64,000 bases of DNA from Acidimicrobiia bacterium (lineage in GTDB: Bacteria > Actinomycetota > Acidimicrobiia > Spongiisociales > ZC4RG35): NCBI GenBank assembly GCA_028285585.1, contig JANQOU010000002.1, positions 359,956 through 423,955 of the forward strand, read 5' to 3'. The notes under the pieces were generated by a model. It was not told the origin of the DNA and did not search any database. It was given only the letters and a program-made list of their open reading frames with translations. This document shows, piece by piece, positions 45,574 through 54,752 of this stretch. A program made the translations under genes and the position numbers. Numbering within the stretch: position 1 is the first letter of the stretch; each line of letters opens with the position of its first letter.

Positions 45574-46856
45574 GCCCCGGGCCTGCCCAGGCCCCAGTAG
45601 TCGAGCCCGGCACCGCGGACGGCCGCCGGGTCGAGAAGGTTTCTGGCGTCGACGACCCGATAGCCCTTCATTGCCTCCGCCACAGCACCGAGATCGACGG
45701 TGAGGAACTCCGGCCACTCCGTCGCGATCAACAGGACATCGGCGTCCCGGGCGGCCTCGACAGGATCGGCGATCATCTCGACTTGGTCGGAACTCGCTTC
45801 GGGGTCGTAGGCGACTACTTCTGCGCCGTCAGCCTGGAGGATGGCGGCGATCCTGAGCGCGGGCGATGCCCTGACATCGTCGGTCCCTGCCTTGAAGGCG
45901 ACTCCCCACATCGCGATGCGGCGACGATGGAGGCCACCTCCCGCTGCCTGCCTCACCTTGTGGGCGACTCTCAGTCTTTGCGCCTCGTCAGCCTCGATCA
46001 CCGCTTTGAGCAAGTCGAACTCGTAGCCGGCGTCTTCGGCCACCCCGATCAGGGCCGCTGTGTCCTTGGGGAAGCAAGATCCGCCGTACCCGGGGCCAGG
46101 CTGGAGGAAGTGCGGTCCGATCCGGTGATCGAGCCCCATGCCATGAATTACGTCGATGACGTCTGCCCCAACCGCCTCGGACACATTGGCCAGCGTGTTC
46201 ACGAAGGTGAGCCGAGCGGCGAGATAAGAGTTGGATGCGTATTTGATCATCTCTGCGGAAGTTGGGTCGGTTTGGACGATCTCGGCGTCCAGCGATCGAT
46301 AGAGACCGGCCACGGCATCGGCATGAGCCGATTCGTAGGCGCCCACAACGATCCGATCCGGATCCTTGAAATCGTCTACCGCCTTGCCTTCTCGAAGAAA
46401 CTCGGGATGTGAGACCAGTCCGGCCTGGCTCCCCACATCGACGAGCCGTTTCCGCAAACCGGCCGTCGTGCCGGGAGGGACGGTCGACTTGATCACGAAG
46501 ATCGCATCTGATTCAACTTCGACGGCAAGCTCGTCTACCACCGAGTTGATGAAGCTCAGATCGGCCCGTCCGTCGTCTCCCTCCGGGGTCGGCAGGCAAA
46601 GGAAGATCATGTCGGCACCGGTCGCAGCCTCGACGTTCGATGTGTGATAGGAGATGAGGCCACGCTCAGCAGCCCTGCTCAACAGATCCGGCAGGCCCTG
46701 CTCGTAGATCGGGACTTCGCCAGACTGGAGCATGGACACTCGACCCGGATCGGCCTCGCCGAGCCTCACGTTGTGGCCGAGATTGGCGAGGCCCCCGGCT
46801 GTCACCAGGCCGACGTAGCCCGCGCCGATTACTGCGATGTTCATTTGCTCGCTCAT
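45570..46856 (-). CDS. ugd: UDP-glucose 6-dehydrogenase
   Basis: NAD-dependent oxidation of UDP-glucose to UDP-glucuronate, a precursor of acidic envelope polysaccharides. It has 428 residues. The Rossmann motif is VIGAGYVG, SYLAARLTFVNTLAN and the active-site Cys in GYGGSCFPKDTAALI define the UDP-Glc/GDP-Man dehydrogenase family. The start may be the internal Met at residue 5 (MNIAVIGAG). It is 17 bp from the LCP gene on the same strand, so a shared role in anchored polysaccharide is likely. Confidence 0.95.
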   Translation of the reverse strand: MSEQMNIAVIGAGYVGLVTAGGLANLGHNVRLGEADPGRVSMLQSGEVPIYEQGLPDLLSRAAERGLISYHTSNVEAATGADMIFLCLPTPEGDDGRADLSFINSVVDELAVEVESDAIFVIKSTVPPGTTAGLRKRLVDVGSQAGLVSHPEFLREGKAVDDFKDPDRIVVGAYESAHADAVAGLYRSLDAEIVQTDPTSAEMIKYASNSYLAARLTFVNTLANVSEAVGADVIDVIHGMGLDHRIGPHFLQPGPGYGGSCFPKDTAALIGVAEDAGYEFDLLKAVIEADEAQRLRVAHKVRQAAGGGLHRRRIAMWGVAFKAGTDDVRASPALRIAAILQADGAEVVAYDPEASSDQVEMIADPVEAARDADVLLIATEWPEFLTVDLGAVAEAMKGYRVVDARNLLDPAAVRGAGLDYWGLGRPGA

Positions 46857-46873
46857 GCTATTCCAGATGGGTC

Positions 46874-48139
46874 TCAGGCCGTGTCGGCTCCAGTGATCAC
46901 GACGGCGTCGTATCCGTTATCGACAGTCCCCACCTGAACTACACCAAAACCGAGGGCATCAATGATGACCTCGCCACTGCCGCTGCCTTCGGGGACGATG
47001 ACGGTGGTGATCTCGTAGTCCCTGGTCGCGGCGTTGCCTATCGACTCGACCCTAAACCCCAACGACTCGAGTGTCTGTGACATGTCACGGGCCGATCCCC
47101 CAACCCCGTTGCCATTGAGCACCTGGATCCGCAGCGGCTGTGCTGCCAAGGACAAACCGGAGCGGAAGTTGGCCAGCATCTCTGCAGCGTCCGGTTGCCG
47201 AGCGACCACTACCGACCTGCCGTCGCGGTTGGCCCCGTCCACGGGGAGGGTGGCTCCCTCAATGCCACCGGCGAGAATCCCCTTGAAGTCCCAGACAAGG
47301 GAGGCGACCGAAGCAGAAGCCAGATTGGAGTCGATCGTCATGTGCTCGGCCATGGCTGATGCGATGCTGCCCGCCTCTGTGATGGAGCTTGGGCGCTTCA
47401 GCTTGGAGAGGATGGCGCGCACCACCTCCTGTTGTCTGCCGGTTCGGCCGACATCGCCCGAGTCCACACTCACCCAACTCCCGCCCTGAAGCTCCTGATA
47501 AGTCCGTGAACGCGCATAGGCGAGCGCCATGTCTCCGTCGAGCGTCTGGCTGCCGGCGTCGACGCTCAGACCCGACTTCAGGTCGCGGGCAGGGAACGGG
47601 AATGCGATCTCGATGCCTCCCAACTCGTCCACCAACGCCGCAAAGCCAACAAAGTCGATCTCTACGTAGTGATTGACCTCGACACCGAGGTTGAGCTTGA
47701 TCGTCTCCACCATCAAGCTCGCCCCACCAATCGCGTATGCGGCATTGATCCGGTTCTGATCGTGACCGGGTATGTCCACATAGAGATCTCTGGGAATGCT
47801 CAACATCTGGGCGGTGGAGGTGGACTGGTCGAGGCGCACCAATATCACAACGTCTCCTCTGCCACCCCCGAAGTTGCCGAAGTTCTCCAGATCCTCGAGA
47901 CCTTCTCTCGAGTCGGAACCGACGATCAGGAACGTGAGACCGTCACCAGTGGCGGCGTCGAGGACCTCGGCCACCCTGGAGTCGGTCTCCGCAGCCGCCA
48001 GGACGTTCTGGCCGGTGCGCACCGCCCAGATCGCTGCCAGCGCAGCAAGGTTGGCCGCCACGAGGAGAAAGAGGATCGTGACCTTCAACCACCGGGGCAG
48101 GCCACGACGGGCGGAGGTTGGCTCGGAAGACATGGACAT
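46874..48139 (-). CDS. LCP (LytR-CpsA-Psr) family glycopolymer transferase
   Basis: 421 residues. One N-terminal TM helix (about 18-40) precedes the LCP domain, with VGSDSR, RGDVVILVRLD, SIPRDLYVDIPGH and MALAYARSR. A separate LytR_C domain follows at about 330-415 (IQVLNGNGVGGSARDMSQTL). LCP proteins transfer lipid-linked glycopolymers such as arabinogalactan or teichoic acid to peptidoglycan. Neighbouring ugd supplies an acidic sugar. Its polymer here is not known. Confidence 0.93.
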   Translation of the reverse strand: MSMSSEPTSARRGLPRWLKVTILFLLVAANLAALAAIWAVRTGQNVLAAAETDSRVAEVLDAATGDGLTFLIVGSDSREGLEDLENFGNFGGGRGDVVILVRLDQSTSTAQMLSIPRDLYVDIPGHDQNRINAAYAIGGASLMVETIKLNLGVEVNHYVEIDFVGFAALVDELGGIEIAFPFPARDLKSGLSVDAGSQTLDGDMALAYARSRTYQELQGGSWVSVDSGDVGRTGRQQEVVRAILSKLKRPSSITEAGSIASAMAEHMTIDSNLASASVASLVWDFKGILAGGIEGATLPVDGANRDGRSVVVARQPDAAEMLANFRSGLSLAAQPLRIQVLNGNGVGGSARDMSQTLESLGFRVESIGNAATRDYEITTVIVPEGSGSGEVIIDALGFGVVQVGTVDNGYDAVVITGADTA

Positions 48140-48286
48140 CGCCTGTTAGAGACGTCGGCAGGCTAACGGGAGTTCCAGTTCTATCGAACCTCACTTCGAC
48201 CGGCCGGAGCCGTCCCATCGGGCAGTCGGAGATCCGGTCCCAAGCCGGTATTGTGCCGTCCGGTCGATCATCTGGAGGTCACACCA

Positions 48287-49024
48287 GTGGCAGTGCTGTC
48301 CCATGAAGGGACCTATCCGATTCTCTACGGCACCTGGCCGGTGCCCGTCGGTGCCGGGCACCGAGACGGCTACATCGCCCGCCCCGACGAGGCAGGCGTG
48401 TTCCCTGTCATCTTCGTTGTCCCGAGCATCGACGGATTGGGAGGTCTCGAGAAGGACCTTTGCCGGCGTTTCGCACGTACCGGCCTGGCCGCCGTGTCGC
48501 TCGACCTCTACCGAAATGAGGAGGAGCCTCTTGCCGCCTACAACTCGCTGTCCGACGACCAGGCCACGACCGACCTCGATGAGCTCCACGAGTTCATCGT
48601 CTCCGACGATGTCGATTGGAACAACAGCGACAGAGTCGGTCTGCTCGGCGTCGACACCGGAGGCAGGTTCGCACTGATCAAGGCGGCAACGCGGGAGTGG
48701 GCGGCGTCGGTTGCTGTTTGCTACACGCCCTTGACCGGTGATGAGGAGAGGGAACACCAGGTAGCCGACTATCTCGACCATCTCCCCGTCCCGGTGCTGG
48801 GCTTGTACGGAGCCGAAGATCAGCTCATCGACAACTCGACCGTCGACGAAGCCCAGCGGCGCAACGATCACGGCCAATGGCTGCTCTACGAGGACGCAGA
48901 TCACGGGTTTCTCGACATTGAAGCCGAGAACTACCACCAGGGTGCGTCTGACGATGCCTTCAACCGGTTGACGGCCTTCTTCAAGGCAACCCTCCCCGAA
49001 GCCGAGGTCGAGAACCTCGGCTGA
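48287..49024 (+). CDS. Dienelactone-hydrolase-family protein with Asp at the nucleophile position
   Basis: Alpha/beta hydrolase of 245 residues. I chose GTG 48287 because GGAGG (48274-48278) lies 8 nt upstream. The expected triad positions are Asp178 (LYGAEDQL) and His206 (DADHGF). At the nucleophile elbow the family Cys of the GFCxGG type is replaced: the sequence reads GLLGVDTGGRFAL with Asp123. An Asp nucleophile is known in haloalkane dehalogenases and epoxide hydrolases, so it may have a different chemistry or be inactive. It is convergent with birA, 19 bp apart. Confidence 0.85.
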   Translation: MAVLSHEGTYPILYGTWPVPVGAGHRDGYIARPDEAGVFPVIFVVPSIDGLGGLEKDLCRRFARTGLAAVSLDLYRNEEEPLAAYNSLSDDQATTDLDELHEFIVSDDVDWNNSDRVGLLGVDTGGRFALIKAATREWAASVAVCYTPLTGDEEREHQVADYLDHLPVPVLGLYGAEDQLIDNSTVDEAQRRNDHGQWLLYEDADHGFLDIEAENYHQGASDDAFNRLTAFFKATLPEAEVENLG

Positions 49025-49043
49025 AGTTCAGCTGGGCGGAAGC

Positions 49044-49718
49044 TCAGCCACCACCGCCGCCGGCCGGGCGGACATGACGGACTTCCCCTGAGTAGAGGAC
49101 GCTCCTCACAGAAGCGGTCTCGACCACAAGACCGCCATCGTCAGCCACCTCGATAGCCACCCCGCTGCCGTTCGGCTCCCAAACGATCTCCAGGCCAAGA
49201 GTCTCGCAAGCGGCCCGGTATTCCTCGATCGGCCAGTGCTCACCGTGGAGGATTCTCATCAACTCGGCACCCCACAGCCCGCCAACCTCCGCCGGGCCAT
49301 CCGGCCCTGGGTCTTCGAGGTTCAACGCAGCGTGACCAGACGGTGCGTCGGGCCAGAAGAGATTGAGGCCCATGCCGATCACCACCACGTCACCGCTCCT
49401 CTCCACCAGGATCCCGCCCGCCTTCCCCTCACCACGGATCACGTCGTTGGGCCACTTGAGGCTCACATCCCGGTTGGCACGCACCGCCGCCACGCCCGCG
49501 ATCAGCGAAAACGGCCGGCGATCGGCCTCGTCCACTCGCAAGGCGAGCGAAGCCGCCAGGGCACGAGGCGCCGTCAGCCAGCTGTTGCCACCACGGCCTC
49601 TCCCCGCGGTCTGCTCGCCCGCGATGACCAGCACCGGCAACGTGTCGAGGGCGTCGCGAGCGACGTCCTGAGTTGATGGTGCTGTGTCCAGACGCAGTTG
49701 CAAATAGGGTGTAGCCAT
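49044..49718 (-). CDS. birA: Biotin--[acetyl-CoA-carboxylase] ligase (monofunctional BirA)
   Basis: Attaches biotin to the carrier Lys of biotin carboxylases. It has 224 residues. Conserved motifs are EQTAGRGRGGNSW (biotinyl-AMP loop), SLKWPNDVI and KAGGILVERSG, with no N-terminal helix-turn-helix, so it is the non-regulatory type. Its substrate is probably the BCCP domain of the alpha subunit encoded 1.6 kb away. It is divergent from the carboxylase genes, with 43 bp between starts. Confidence 0.95.
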   Translation of the reverse strand: MATPYLQLRLDTAPSTQDVARDALDTLPVLVIAGEQTAGRGRGGNSWLTAPRALAASLALRVDEADRRPFSLIAGVAAVRANRDVSLKWPNDVIRGEGKAGGILVERSGDVVVIGMGLNLFWPDAPSGHAALNLEDPGPDGPAEVGGLWGAELMRILHGEHWPIEEYRAACETLGLEIVWEPNGSGVAIEVADDGGLVVETASVRSVLYSGEVRHVRPAGGGGG

Positions 49719-49761
49719 CTCGTCCTCGGGCGAGTCTGAACTGTGAGATTACGGAGGAGTC

Positions 49762-51312
49762 TTGGGCACTGAGGCGCGCATCGAAGAACTGAGAGAGCTT
49801 CGCGACGAAGCTTTGCATGCGGGCACTCAACGCGCAGTCGCCCGACAGCACGAAGCGGGCAAGCTCACAGCCCGAGAGCGGATCGAGGCCCTCCTCGACA
49901 AGGGCTCGTTCCAGGAGATCGATCAGCTGGTGAGGCACCAGTCGATCGGCTTCGGGATCGAAGACAAGAAGCCCCTCGGAGACGCCGTCGTCACCGGGCA
50001 CGGCACCATCGACGGCCGCCCCGTTTTTGTGTTCGCTGAGGACTTCACCGTGTATGGCGGCAGCCTGGGGAAAGTGGTTGCCGACAAGATCTGCAAGATC
50101 CTCGACATGGCCATGGACACTGGGGCACCCGTGATCGGCCTCAAGGACTCAGGGGGTGCCCGGATCCAGGAGGGTGTCAGCTCTCTCGACGGCTACGGGC
50201 GCATCTTCGAGCGAAATGTGCGGGCTTCCGGAGTCATACCCCAGATCTCGGTGATCATGGGGCCTTCGGCTGGAGGGGCGGTGTACTCGCCGGCTCTCAC
50301 CGACTTCGTGTTCCAGGTCGACCAGACCTCGCACATGTTCATCACCGGCCCGGACGTCATCAAACAGGTGACCGGGGAAGACGTGACCAAGGAAGACTTG
50401 GGTGGAGCGATCACCCACGCCTCGAAGTCGGGAGTCACCCACTTCGTCTACCCCACCGGTGGAGAGGCACTCGACGCAGTTCGTTACCTCGTGTCGTTCT
50501 TGCCGCGGAACAACATGGAGATGCCGCCCTTCTACGCGCCCGACGATCGCTCGGACCGGCTCGACGACTCTCTCGACGCGATCATCCCCGACTCCGCAAA
50601 CCAGCCCTACGACATCAAAGAGGTGATCAGGACCGTCCTCGACTCAGAGGAGTTCTTCGAGATCCACGAGCGCTGGGCACAGAACATCGTCGTCGGGTTC
50701 GGCCGTCTCGACGGCCACGCCGTCGGAGTGGTCGCCAATCAGCCGGCCGTGCTTGCCGGGACGTTGGACATCTCAGCCTCGGAGAAAGCGGCGCGTTTCG
50801 TCCGTTTTTGTGACGCCTTCAACATCCCCATACTGACCTTTGTCGACGTGCCGGGATTCCTGCCCGGTGTCGACCAGGAGCACGGGGGGATCATCCGGCA
50901 TGGCGCGAAGCTGCTGTACGCCTATTGCGAGGCCACCGTCCCACGGATCACGGTCATCACCCGCAAGGCATACGGTGGCGCATATCTGGTCATGAACGCA
51001 CGAGGCATCAGGGCCGACCTCGTGTTCGCTTGGCCCTCCGCGGAGATAGCGGTGATGGGCGCTCCCGGGGCGGTGAACATCATCCACCGCCGCGAGTTGG
51101 CCGAATCGGACGACCCGGACGACAGGCGGGAAGAGTTGATCTCGGACTATGAGTCGCGGTTCAACAACCCCTATGTTGCTGCAGAGCTGGGTCTCGTGGA
51201 CGAAGTGATCGAGCCGCGGGAGACCAGGGTCAAGCTGATCCGAGCCATGGAAATGCTCCGCACCAAACGGGAAACTCTTCCCCCGAAAAAGCACGGCAAC
51301 GGGCCGCAATGA
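49762..51312 (+). CDS. pccB: Acyl-CoA carboxylase beta subunit (carboxyltransferase, PccB-type)
   Basis: Carboxyltransferase component of 516 residues. It begins at TTG 49762 after the strong SD GGAGGAG. GKLTARERIEALLDKGSFQEID, SGGARIQEGV, PSAGGAVYSPALTDFVF and the CoA-site AYGGAYLVMNARGIRADL are typical. This is the actinobacterial AccD/PccB type that works with a separate biotinylated alpha subunit, here encoded next with a 4-bp overlap. Substrate is acetyl-, propionyl- or methylcrotonyl-CoA; the adjacent mutase favours propionyl-CoA. Confidence 0.95.
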   Translation: MGTEARIEELRELRDEALHAGTQRAVARQHEAGKLTARERIEALLDKGSFQEIDQLVRHQSIGFGIEDKKPLGDAVVTGHGTIDGRPVFVFAEDFTVYGGSLGKVVADKICKILDMAMDTGAPVIGLKDSGGARIQEGVSSLDGYGRIFERNVRASGVIPQISVIMGPSAGGAVYSPALTDFVFQVDQTSHMFITGPDVIKQVTGEDVTKEDLGGAITHASKSGVTHFVYPTGGEALDAVRYLVSFLPRNNMEMPPFYAPDDRSDRLDDSLDAIIPDSANQPYDIKEVIRTVLDSEEFFEIHERWAQNIVVGFGRLDGHAVGVVANQPAVLAGTLDISASEKAARFVRFCDAFNIPILTFVDVPGFLPGVDQEHGGIIRHGAKLLYAYCEATVPRITVITRKAYGGAYLVMNARGIRADLVFAWPSAEIAVMGAPGAVNIIHRRELAESDDPDDRREELISDYESRFNNPYVAAELGLVDEVIEPRETRVKLIRAMEMLRTKRETLPPKKHGNGPQ

Positions 51313-53042
51313 AGTCGATTCTCATCGCCAACCGCGGCGAGATCGCGGTGCGCGTAATCCGCACTGCCCGGGAGATGGGTCTCCGGACCATCGCTATCTA
51401 CTCCGAACTGGATCGTGACGCCTTGCATGTCGACCTGGCGGACGAAGCCTGGAACGTGGGCCCTGCCCCCGCCTCAGAGAGCTACTTGAACCAGGAGAGG
51501 GTGCTCCAAATCGCACACGAGTCCGGTGCGGAGGCGGTCCACCCGGGGTACGGGTTCTTGTCGGAGAACGCAATCTTCGCCGCTGCGGTCGAGGAGGCCG
51601 GGATCACCTGGGTCGGGCCGCCACCGGCGGCCATCGAGGCAATGGGCGACAAGATCACGTCACGCCGGCACGCCGAGGAGTTCGGTGTTCCCACAGTGCC
51701 CGGCATCACCGACCCGGTGACGACCGTCGAAGAAGTCGTTGCCCTGGCTGGGGACTTTGGCTATCCGGTGGCGATCAAGGCCGCCCACGGCGGTGGAGGC
51801 AAGGGTCTGCGAGTTGTTGCCAGCGAGGACGAAGTGGCGGAGGCTTTCGAGGGTGCCCGGCGGGAAGCCGACGCCTATTTCGGCAACCCAGAGGTGTACG
51901 TCGAGAAGTACCTGGAGAAGCCCCGGCATGTCGAAGCTCAGGTCCTGTTCGACAAGGCAGGCAACGGCCTGTTCCTGGGTGAGCGCGACTGTTCCGTGCA
52001 GCGACGTCACCAAAAGCTGATCGAGGAGACCCCCTCCCCCGGGCTGACCCCCAAGCAGCGCAAAACTCTGAGCAAGGCTGCAATCGCAGCAGGCCGTTCC
52101 TGTGGGTACGTCAACGCCGGAACCGTCGAGTTCCTGGCTGACCAGCAAGGCGACATCTACTTCCTGGAGATGAACACCCGACTCCAGGTAGAGCACACGG
52201 TCACGGAGATGGTCACCGGCCTCGACCTCGTCGAGTGGCAGCTGCGAATCGCCTCTGGCGAGGAGCTCGACATCGACGTCGTAGAGCCGAGGGGTCACGC
52301 GATCGAGTTTCGGATCAACGCAGAGAACCCCTTCGACAACTACCTGCCGACCCCTGGACAGGTGGTCGAGTGGCAGGAGCCCGCCGGGCCCGGTGTGAGG
52401 GTCGACTCCTGGACCAGGCCGGGGACGTCGGTCTCGCAGTACTACGACAACTTGATGGCCAAGCTGGTGGTCTGGGGCAGCGACAGGCAGTCGGCGATGA
52501 ACCGCGGCAGAAGGGCCCTCGAAGAGTTCAAGGTCAGAGGCGTGTCGTCGACCATCCCCGCTCACCTCGCCGTTCTCGATCACGAGGACTTCGTGCAGGG
52601 CAAACATCACACCAAGTGGATGGAAGAGACCGTGTCCCTGGAAGGGAGTGGCCCAGAGTCGGCTCCGGCCATTGCCGAAGAGGAGGAGACGACCAAGCGC
52701 GACCTCACTGTGGAGATCGGTGGCCGCCGATTCGCCGTGTCCTACTGGGCTCCGGAAGCACCCGTCCCAGGAGGGGCCACCAAGCGCCGGCCTCCGAAGC
52801 TCACCTCATCGGGTGGAGCGACGGCATCAGACGGGGTGATCTCGGCACCTATGCAGGGCACCATCGTGAAGGTTCAAGTTGCCGCAGGCGATGCGGTCAA
52901 GGAAGGCGATCCCATCTGCGTCCTCGAAGCCATGAAGATGGAGAACGAGGTCACGTCGCCCAAGAGCGGCGACGTCGTCGATCTGAAGGTAGAGCCAGGC
53001 GACACGGTTGCGCCGGGGCAGACCATCGCAATCATCAAGTAG
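51309..53042 (+). CDS. accA: Acyl-CoA carboxylase alpha subunit (biotin carboxylase + BCCP)
   Basis: 577 residues: the biotin carboxylase domain (about 1-450) with HPGYGFLSEN, the ATP-grasp GGGGKGLRVV, ERDCSVQRRHQK, EMNTRLQVEHTVTE and the catalytic RINAENP; a linker; and a C-terminal biotin carrier domain with the biotinylated Lys543 in EAMKMENEV. It makes carboxybiotin for the beta subunit. Coupled by ATGA overlap. The alpha subunit lacks the BT insert of mammalian PCC, as is usual in actinobacteria. Confidence 0.95.
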   Translation: MKSILIANRGEIAVRVIRTAREMGLRTIAIYSELDRDALHVDLADEAWNVGPAPASESYLNQERVLQIAHESGAEAVHPGYGFLSENAIFAAAVEEAGITWVGPPPAAIEAMGDKITSRRHAEEFGVPTVPGITDPVTTVEEVVALAGDFGYPVAIKAAHGGGGKGLRVVASEDEVAEAFEGARREADAYFGNPEVYVEKYLEKPRHVEAQVLFDKAGNGLFLGERDCSVQRRHQKLIEETPSPGLTPKQRKTLSKAAIAAGRSCGYVNAGTVEFLADQQGDIYFLEMNTRLQVEHTVTEMVTGLDLVEWQLRIASGEELDIDVVEPRGHAIEFRINAENPFDNYLPTPGQVVEWQEPAGPGVRVDSWTRPGTSVSQYYDNLMAKLVVWGSDRQSAMNRGRRALEEFKVRGVSSTIPAHLAVLDHEDFVQGKHHTKWMEETVSLEGSGPESAPAIAEEEETTKRDLTVEIGGRRFAVSYWAPEAPVPGGATKRRPPKLTSSGGATASDGVISAPMQGTIVKVQVAAGDAVKEGDPICVLEAMKMENEVTSPKSGDVVDLKVEPGDTVAPGQTIAIIK

Positions 53043-53085
53043 GCCAGAAGCACCCGACTAGGTGCGCCGAGCTGTTGGGGAGCAA

Positions 53086-54675
53086 TCAACCGCTGGGACG
53101 GTGCCTGCCAAAGACCTCTCTCAAGGCGTCCGAGACCTCTCCAAGAGTGGCACCCGCGGCGAGAGCTGTCTTCATGTGTGGCAAGAGATTGTGCTCCGTG
53201 CCGGCCACAGCCACCACCTGGCGCAAAGCCGACTCCACCTCCTCTTGATTGCGGGAGTTTCGCCGCGCCTCGAGGGCCTGCCGCTGGCCGGCTTCGAGCG
53301 CGGGGTCTACTTCGAGCACGTCCATCTGCTCTTCTTCGGTGTTTTCGAACTTGTTGACGCCGACAACCACGGACTCACCACTGCTTTGCCGCTTCGCCTC
53401 CACGTAGGCAGACTCCTCGATCTGAGACTGCATCCAGCCCTCCTCGATCGCATTCACGGCCCCGCCCATCGCAGCAATGGTGCTCAGAAGCTCCTCTGCC
53501 TTCTTCTCCAGCTGATCGGTCAGCTCCTCCACGAAGTACGAGCCGGCCAGGGGGTCGACTGTGTTGGCGACACCCGACTCGTGGGCGATCACCTGCTGGG
53601 TGCGCAAGGCCACCAGAGCGCTCTCCTCGGTGGGAAGGCCCAAAGCTTCGTCGTAGGCGTTGGTGTGCAGCGACTGCGTGCCGCCCAGCACGGCTGCCAT
53701 CGCCTGAATGGTGGTGCGGACCACGTTGTTGAAGGGCTGCTGGGCCGTGAGAGTCGACCCCGCGGTTTGGGTGTGGAACCTCATCAGCCAGGCTTTGGGG
53801 TTCTCCGCTCCGATTTCGTCACGCATGTGGCGCGCCCAGATCCGACGCGAGGCCCGGTACTTGGCAATCTCCTCGAAGAAGTCGTTGTGGCCGTTCCAGA
53901 AGAACGAGAGCCGGGGGGCGAATGAGTTGACGTCGAGACCGGCGGCGATGGCAGCATTCACGTAGGCGAGACCGTTGCCAATCGTGAAGGCGAGCTCCTG
54001 CGCCGCCGTGGCGCCGGCCTCCCTGATGTGGTAGCCGCTGATAGAGATCGTGTTCCACTGCGGGAGGCGCTCGTCTGCATAGCCGAACAGGTCGGTGACC
54101 AGCCGCATCGACTCCCGAGGCGGGTAGATGTAGGTGCCCCGAGCCACGTACTCCTTGAGGATGTCGTTCTGAACCGTCCCCCGAAGCGATGCCGGGCTCA
54201 CTCCTTGCTCCTCGGCGACCAACTCGTAGAGCAGCAGCAGTATCGGCGCCGTTGAGTTGATCGTCATGGAAGTGGACACCTCGCCGAGCGGGATACCTTC
54301 GAAGAGGCGGCGCATGTCTTCGAGGCCGTCGATGGCCACACCCACCTTGCCCACCTCGCCCGTCGCCAGGTCGTGATCCGAGTCCAGGCCCATCTGGGTG
54401 GGAAGGTCGAAGGCCACACTCAGACCGGTCTGGCCGGCCTCGAGCAGATCGCGAAAGCGCCGGTTGGTCTCTTCGGCGGTCCCGAAGCCGGCGTATTGCC
54501 GCATGGTCCACGGCCTCCCCCGGTACATGTTGGGGTAGGGACCGCGTGTGAACGGGTACTCCCCCGGCCGGCCGATCCTGGAGGCGTCGGGTGCCTCGTC
54601 ATAGACCGGCTGGATCTCTATGCCGCTGCTGGTGTGGACGGGCGCGTCGTCTTCGGTGCCACGAGTTTCACTCAT
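53086..54675 (-). CDS. mutB: Methylmalonyl-CoA-mutase-type acyl-CoA mutase, large subunit
   Basis: 529 residues, containing only the substrate-binding TIM-barrel; no cobalamin-binding DxHxxG domain follows, so a separate small subunit is required. The active-site block reads [16 protein letters not shown] (50-65), and the next is [12 protein letters not shown] (89-100). The PTQMG form is closer to the bacterial/archaeal split acyl-CoA mutases than to the classical actinobacterial MCM, so isobutyryl- or ethylmalonyl-CoA mutase activity is also possible. It is convergent with accA across 43 bp. Inferred role: propionate to succinyl-CoA. Confidence 0.9.
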   Translation of the reverse strand: MSETRGTEDDAPVHTSSGIEIQPVYDEAPDASRIGRPGEYPFTRGPYPNMYRGRPWTMRQYAGFGTAEETNRRFRDLLEAGQTGLSVAFDLPTQMGLDSDHDLATGEVGKVGVAIDGLEDMRRLFEGIPLGEVSTSMTINSTAPILLLLYELVAEEQGVSPASLRGTVQNDILKEYVARGTYIYPPRESMRLVTDLFGYADERLPQWNTISISGYHIREAGATAAQELAFTIGNGLAYVNAAIAAGLDVNSFAPRLSFFWNGHNDFFEEIAKYRASRRIWARHMRDEIGAENPKAWLMRFHTQTAGSTLTAQQPFNNVVRTTIQAMAAVLGGTQSLHTNAYDEALGLPTEESALVALRTQQVIAHESGVANTVDPLAGSYFVEELTDQLEKKAEELLSTIAAMGGAVNAIEEGWMQSQIEESAYVEAKRQSSGESVVVGVNKFENTEEEQMDVLEVDPALEAGQRQALEARRNSRNQEEVESALRQVVAVAGTEHNLLPHMKTALAAGATLGEVSDALREVFGRHRPSG

Positions 54676-54752
54676 GCCTTTTGTATCCTGACATTCCCGG
54701 AGATCGTAGGCCGGGAACTTCGCGACCCCGACTGACGTCCAATACTCCTTAG

